Assembly (NCBI RefSeq): GCF_000090795.2
Contig: NW_003546651.1
Location: forward strand, 17,518-56,667
Source: Amphimedon queenslandica
Lineage: Eukaryota; Porifera; Demospongiae; Haplosclerida; Niphatidae
Reading direction: 5' to 3'
Length of the DNA: 39,150 nt
Both the position numbers and the translations under genes were made by a program. The notes under the pieces were generated by a model. It worked only from the letters and a program-made list of their open reading frames with translations. It was not told where the DNA came from and did no database searches. This document shows positions 35,325 to 39,150 of this stretch, piece after piece; the stretch's first letter is position 1, and every line of letters begins with the position of its first letter.

Positions 35325-36710
35325 CACAGAAAATTGTATCTTGCTACACTTGTACATATAGTCTATACAAAGTAATGTCATGTTTATTGCTACTATATTT
35401 TGTACTTTCTAATTAGCCTATTTTTTAAAGAACTATTTGAAAAAAAGATTTTATAAAAAATCAATGAGGCTAGGCATAGTTGTTTTCCACAGTATATGCT
35501 AAGTGAACTAAACAGAATGCTTTATAAGGTGACAAGCACTACAATGCAGTAGCAAATTTTAAATTGTTTAGAATCAGCTCAAAAAATATAAAAATAGAAA
35601 AATGTCTCCTAATTATTTTTAGTGAAATTTGGTCAAATACCCAGGCCTGTACTATTTGTAAGAACCCAATTTTTATTGAAACTAGCTCAAAATTTTTATA
35701 CAGTGCATTACTTGTATTAAAAAAGAATATATGTATTAGAAAAATTATAAAAATTGAAAACTATCTCCAAGCAATTTTGGAAAAATACTCTCTGTATGTA
35801 GTGTATAGTATTTTGTCAAATTTTGGAACAACTATAAAATTCACTGATAGCACCTGCATGAGTACACCACACCTGACTACAAAACTCTATTACTTTTCAA
35901 ATCAGATAAAATTAATTATCGGCAATATGATTTTTATTTTAAAATAACATTTTCATCATTCATTACACCAAGAGTACACCCTAATATTATTTACTCTTGA
36001 TTACACATTACCCATAAAAATTGTGTTTGATTATGATTTACACAACACTGTGTGCAAACACAAACAGTATTTAGAGATGGGCAATAATCGTGTATATACA
36101 TTGTGATAATCCTAATAATTCTTTGTCTCGATAATCAAAATTGATCATTGTGGCTACATTTATGCAGGGCTACTTTTTCATAAATTGTATGCAGCTGCTT
36201 CCACTTCTGCTCAAACTCAGTTGGGTATAGCAACATGTTTTTTTGCTATAAATTAGAAGTTGAAAATTTTTCAATTAATACTCACTAATTTTTTGGAGAA
36301 AGTACATTCAAAAACAGTTAGAGACAACCAAATGTTGTTACATATACTGTAAGAGTTAGGGTACATATACATAGTGACATACAAAGAGAGGCACCTAAGC
36401 ACTGTGACACATAATATACTAAAGAAGGTGCATGCTCATAGTGACATATAAAAGTACTACAATTGTAGCATTAAATATTTGAGATTTTTACACAACAACT
36501 TTCCTTGAAATAGTGGAGAAGCCTAGGATCAGAGGGTGCTAACAGTGACATGTTGTGTTAGATTTCAGTTTGGCCTAAAATGATTGTTTACAAATATTTT
36601 ATAACATAGCTATATTTTTTTAAATCGACAACTATGCTAACATGACTTAAAAGTTGCTTTTCTAAAGGCTAGAACACTATTTGCAAATAGTAAATTATTA
36701 TGATTTTTGC

Positions 36711-37530
36711 CCTCGCCCACGCCGTAGGCGTATAGGTGAGGGTACTGCCATAGTATACAATCTATGGTACTGCGATCGTCCTGTCAGTGTGTGTGTGTGT
36801 GTGTGTGTGTGTTCGCTTGATCTCCACTTTTGAGCTGACACTGCTTTCTTGTGAAGTCCTGGATAGTCTTCTAATCAAAACTAGCTATAGAAAAAGTTAT
36901 TCTCTGTCTGGAAAATGGCTTGACTCATCTTCCCGAGGCAGAGAAAGCTCACAATATCGCCAAATCAGTGTAGTCGGTACAAATATATCTTTTTCGTGGT
37001 GAAAGCTAAAAAGCAGCAAGACAAATGAAGCAATAGAACAATGCCTCATCTTTAAATAATATGTAAGAAATTGCTCCAATCGTCTTCGTTTTAAAGATAT
37101 GATAGCCCAAACTTTCATACCTTGTGAGTTTAGACGAGGCTCTCTTCTCCCGAAGTAGCGGCCAGAGTCTGTAAACACCAGAGACTAGATAGCAGTTTGT
37201 ATGCAACAAATAGAGCCTAACAAATGTAAGCTAAACTGTTTAAAAGTCGAGAAAAACTAAAGCTTTTAAGCCACACCTTCATTGCAGCCACACCTTTACA
37301 TTGCTGCAGCTAGCTAGCATGCAGCAGTGCAGCATACATGCTGGAGCTTCTTCCCTGTCTAAAAATACAAATCAATCTCTGTCTCAAAACATTCACTAAG
37401 TTTTACTAAATCTAGTACATGCTGTAGCTTATTCTCAGTCTCAAAACTTTCACTATTTTCTCTTAATTTGTTAAAACTGTTGCATACATATTGTGGCGAG
37501 GGTACGCACTTTAGTGCTCTCGTTATACAA
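36711..37530. repeat. possible degenerate mobile element
   Basis: A GC-richer island in AT-rich DNA. Its left side has CCCTCGCCCACGCC and GGCGTATAGGTGAGGGTAC, an imperfect hairpin; GGCGAGGGTAC recurs near 37494-37504. Stop-free stretches of 60-90 codons occur on both strands but resemble no known protein. Element limits are tentative. Confidence 0.3.
36787..36812. repeat. (GT)13 microsatellite
   Basis: Uninterrupted GT dinucleotides, 26 nt, between the NLR gene and the MUC4-like gene. Confidence 0.95.
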
Positions 37531-38030
37531 CCAATCATAATAATATAAAATGAGATGAAAAATCTAGCTTTATGTATTATAACTGTGATGTAGACATCTG
37601 AGCTACACCCACAAGGCTTGCAAGAATTATTCAATCAAATTTTAAACATTTAGTACAACAACACTGTTAACATCATAAAGGCAGAGATTGTACATGCTAA
37701 TCACAAAACCTATGCAACAACCACAACTATATGGAGACCACGCTCAATGAAATTGCCCCACTTACTGGGTGTTATAATTATAAAGGTCAAATGTTGGATG
37801 ATAAAGGATGCTGACAAGCAAACAGGCATCATACTCAGTTTGAAAATACTTTATTAATCTCCTTGTCATATCACAGCAAACTTATATTAACCTCAAGTTG
37901 TTAATCCTGAGTGTGTATGACTAAAATTAATTTACTATACTAAAACAACATAGGCCAGAGACTGGCCTCGAGCCAAAAAACAACACTAATAGCAAGTACA
38001 GTAACAAAATAAGGATGCGTTTGTAAATAT

Positions 38031-39150
38031 TTAGTTCTTTAATTTCATTTCAAACTTCTCAATTATTTGAGCATCATGTTCATTTCTGGTGTAACTCTTA
38101 ACTTTACATCTTTTAACGAAGCACAGACATACTGATGCAGATATAACAGCCACAATTACAATGAGAAGGACAACAACTAGTGCTATACTGATAATCATCC
38201 AGGTATTAACTGATGATGCTTTATTACTCCCTGGTGGAGTTGTTGAAGTGGTTGGAATAGGACTGCTAACCACAATTTTTGTACCTACAAAAGAGGCACG
38301 GTAACTTCATACATCATACTTAGATATCTAAGAACATTACAAACGCATAAATGCATATCATGATATTTTAAATAATGCATGGCTGATACATACCACAGTT
38401 GGGTCCAGTGAAACCATCAGAACATATGCACAAATAAGCTCCAGCTACTATTTGACAGGTAGCACCATTAAGACAGAAATCCTCTTCACAATCTTGTAGA
38501 ACTATAATAATAGATTAAACCTCAGCATTATTCTAATTTTTAATGCTCTTACTAGTATCGTTACACATAACTCCTTCATATCCTTCCGAACAAAAACATG
38601 TAGGTTTTAGGAGTTCGGTAATAGTTGTTAACTCCTGACCAGTTTCTCTTGTTGATTGCCCAATATTCACATCACCAGTAGCAGCAATATCAAATAAACA
38701 AAGCTTGTCATCACCACATATCTAACAAAAGTATTAGCATCTGTTTATTTTACATCTATAGACTTGTTTTTACCTCCTGTGCTTTTTCTTCAAGTGCTGA
38801 GTCATTAAATTGAGGCTGGAATATTGGTTTGTAGTCAGGCTTATAAAATGTATTCCAACTACCAGTGTCATCATAAGTGAAGAGGCTTTCAAGAGGGTTT
38901 TCAAGAATCCCTGAGTAAAATTAGTATTATTGTTAAACTCATAATACTTTGGCAGTCTTTACTTACATGTCAATCCAAATTCGTAATGAATCTCTTCAGT
39001 GCTTGCATTAGAGGGTAAAGTTGTGTTTTCATTTCTTGACAGTAGATCATCCTCTGGTTTACCATTGTATTGACCCAATAAACCAACAGTGCTCCCATAG
39101 TAATCATCAGAAAGAGTAACAGAGACATCAGATAGTATATTAATATTCTC
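38031..39150 (-). CDS. MUC4/SUSD2-like VWD-EGF transmembrane protein, 3' part
   Basis: C-terminal exons of a cell-surface protein: 39150-38967 (runs off the edge), 38910-38774, 38721-38553, 38501-38394, 38284-38031. They read VTLSDDYYGSTVGLLGQYNG and EIHYEFGLTWG, the end of a von Willebrand D domain. SLFTYDDTGSWNTFYKPDYK and ICGDDKLCLFDIAATGD follow, matching the segment after VWD in MUC4 and SUSD2. Then come CFCSEGYEGVMC and an EGF domain (CEEDFCLNGATCQ ending GPNC). The last exon has a PTTSTTPPG stalk, one membrane helix (IISIALVVVLLIVIVAVI) and a basic cytoplasmic tail ending EMKLKN. Phases agree at all junctions. It is type I by layout; NIDO and AMOP domains would be expected further right but are not seen here. 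Confidence 0.85.

Larger units (their letters stand above)
35325..38030. other. intergenic region right of the NLR gene
   Basis: AT-rich, with the GT microsatellite and the possible element at 36711-37530. A 127-codon open stretch at 35564-35947 is Ile/Lys/Asn-rich and looks like chance. Polyadenylation sites for the two converging genes presumably lie here. Confidence 0.6.

Noticed and set aside
35564..35947. 127-codon open stretch on the plus strand right of the NLR gene
   Set aside because: Composition is Ile/Lys/Asn-rich, as expected from AT-rich DNA. No domain, splice context or homology to the LRR exons is visible.
36787..37209. Overlapping open stretches on both strands near the GT repeat
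   Set aside because: One starts inside the microsatellite; neither has splice support or family features. Treated as a possible repeat element instead.

Overview
This window is AT-rich eukaryotic DNA whose genes are split by short GT-AG introns, many of them 42-100 nt. The gene content suggests a demosponge, and Amphimedon queenslandica is the best guess: HELZ2-type RNA helicase/RNB giants, a NACHT-LRR (NLR-like) gene and a MUC4/SUSD2-like NIDO-AMOP-VWD-family membrane protein. The species is inferred from content and style, since no search could be run. All exon limits below were worked out by hand from splice signals and reading-frame phase.

Layout. (1) Positions 1-12026, minus strand: copy A of a giant helicase/exoribonuclease gene, whose 3' end runs off the left edge; its 5' UTR exon is near 12328. 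(2) 12.5-14.2 kb: intergenic, with a roughly 380-nt foldback. (3) 14207-30742, minus strand: copy B, complete to its stop codon but with a 983-nt assembly gap (21747-22729) inside the RNB exon; its 5' UTR exon is near 31109. (4) 31392-35324, plus strand: an NLR-like gene that starts head-to-head with copy B and carries a 2A-type DIELNPGP motif just after a hydrophobic segment. (5) 35.3-38.0 kb: non-coding, repeat-bearing. (6) 38031-39150, minus strand: the 3' part of a VWD-EGF-transmembrane gene that enters from the right edge.

The two giants are a tandem segmental duplication offset by about 18 kb: 1-12.5 kb matches 17.9-31.2 kb. Each encodes a short N-terminal exon, UPF1/MOV10-like helicase H1, a Pro/Gln/Ser-rich linker, helicase H2, cold-shock-like plus RNB ribonuclease domains, and a third helicase H3. 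Human HELZ2 has two helicases around one RNB, so a three-helicase arrangement stands out. H1 and H2 share intron positions and phases, which points to an internal exon-block duplication. The linker and H2 differ far more between the copies than H1, RNB or H3.

Small TA-flanked elements ending in CCGTATAG-like repeats are scattered through the introns. Several are present in one copy and absent from the other, so they inserted after the duplication. The helicase and NLR genes share one short divergent promoter region. A joint role in innate nucleic-acid surveillance is attractive but is inference.
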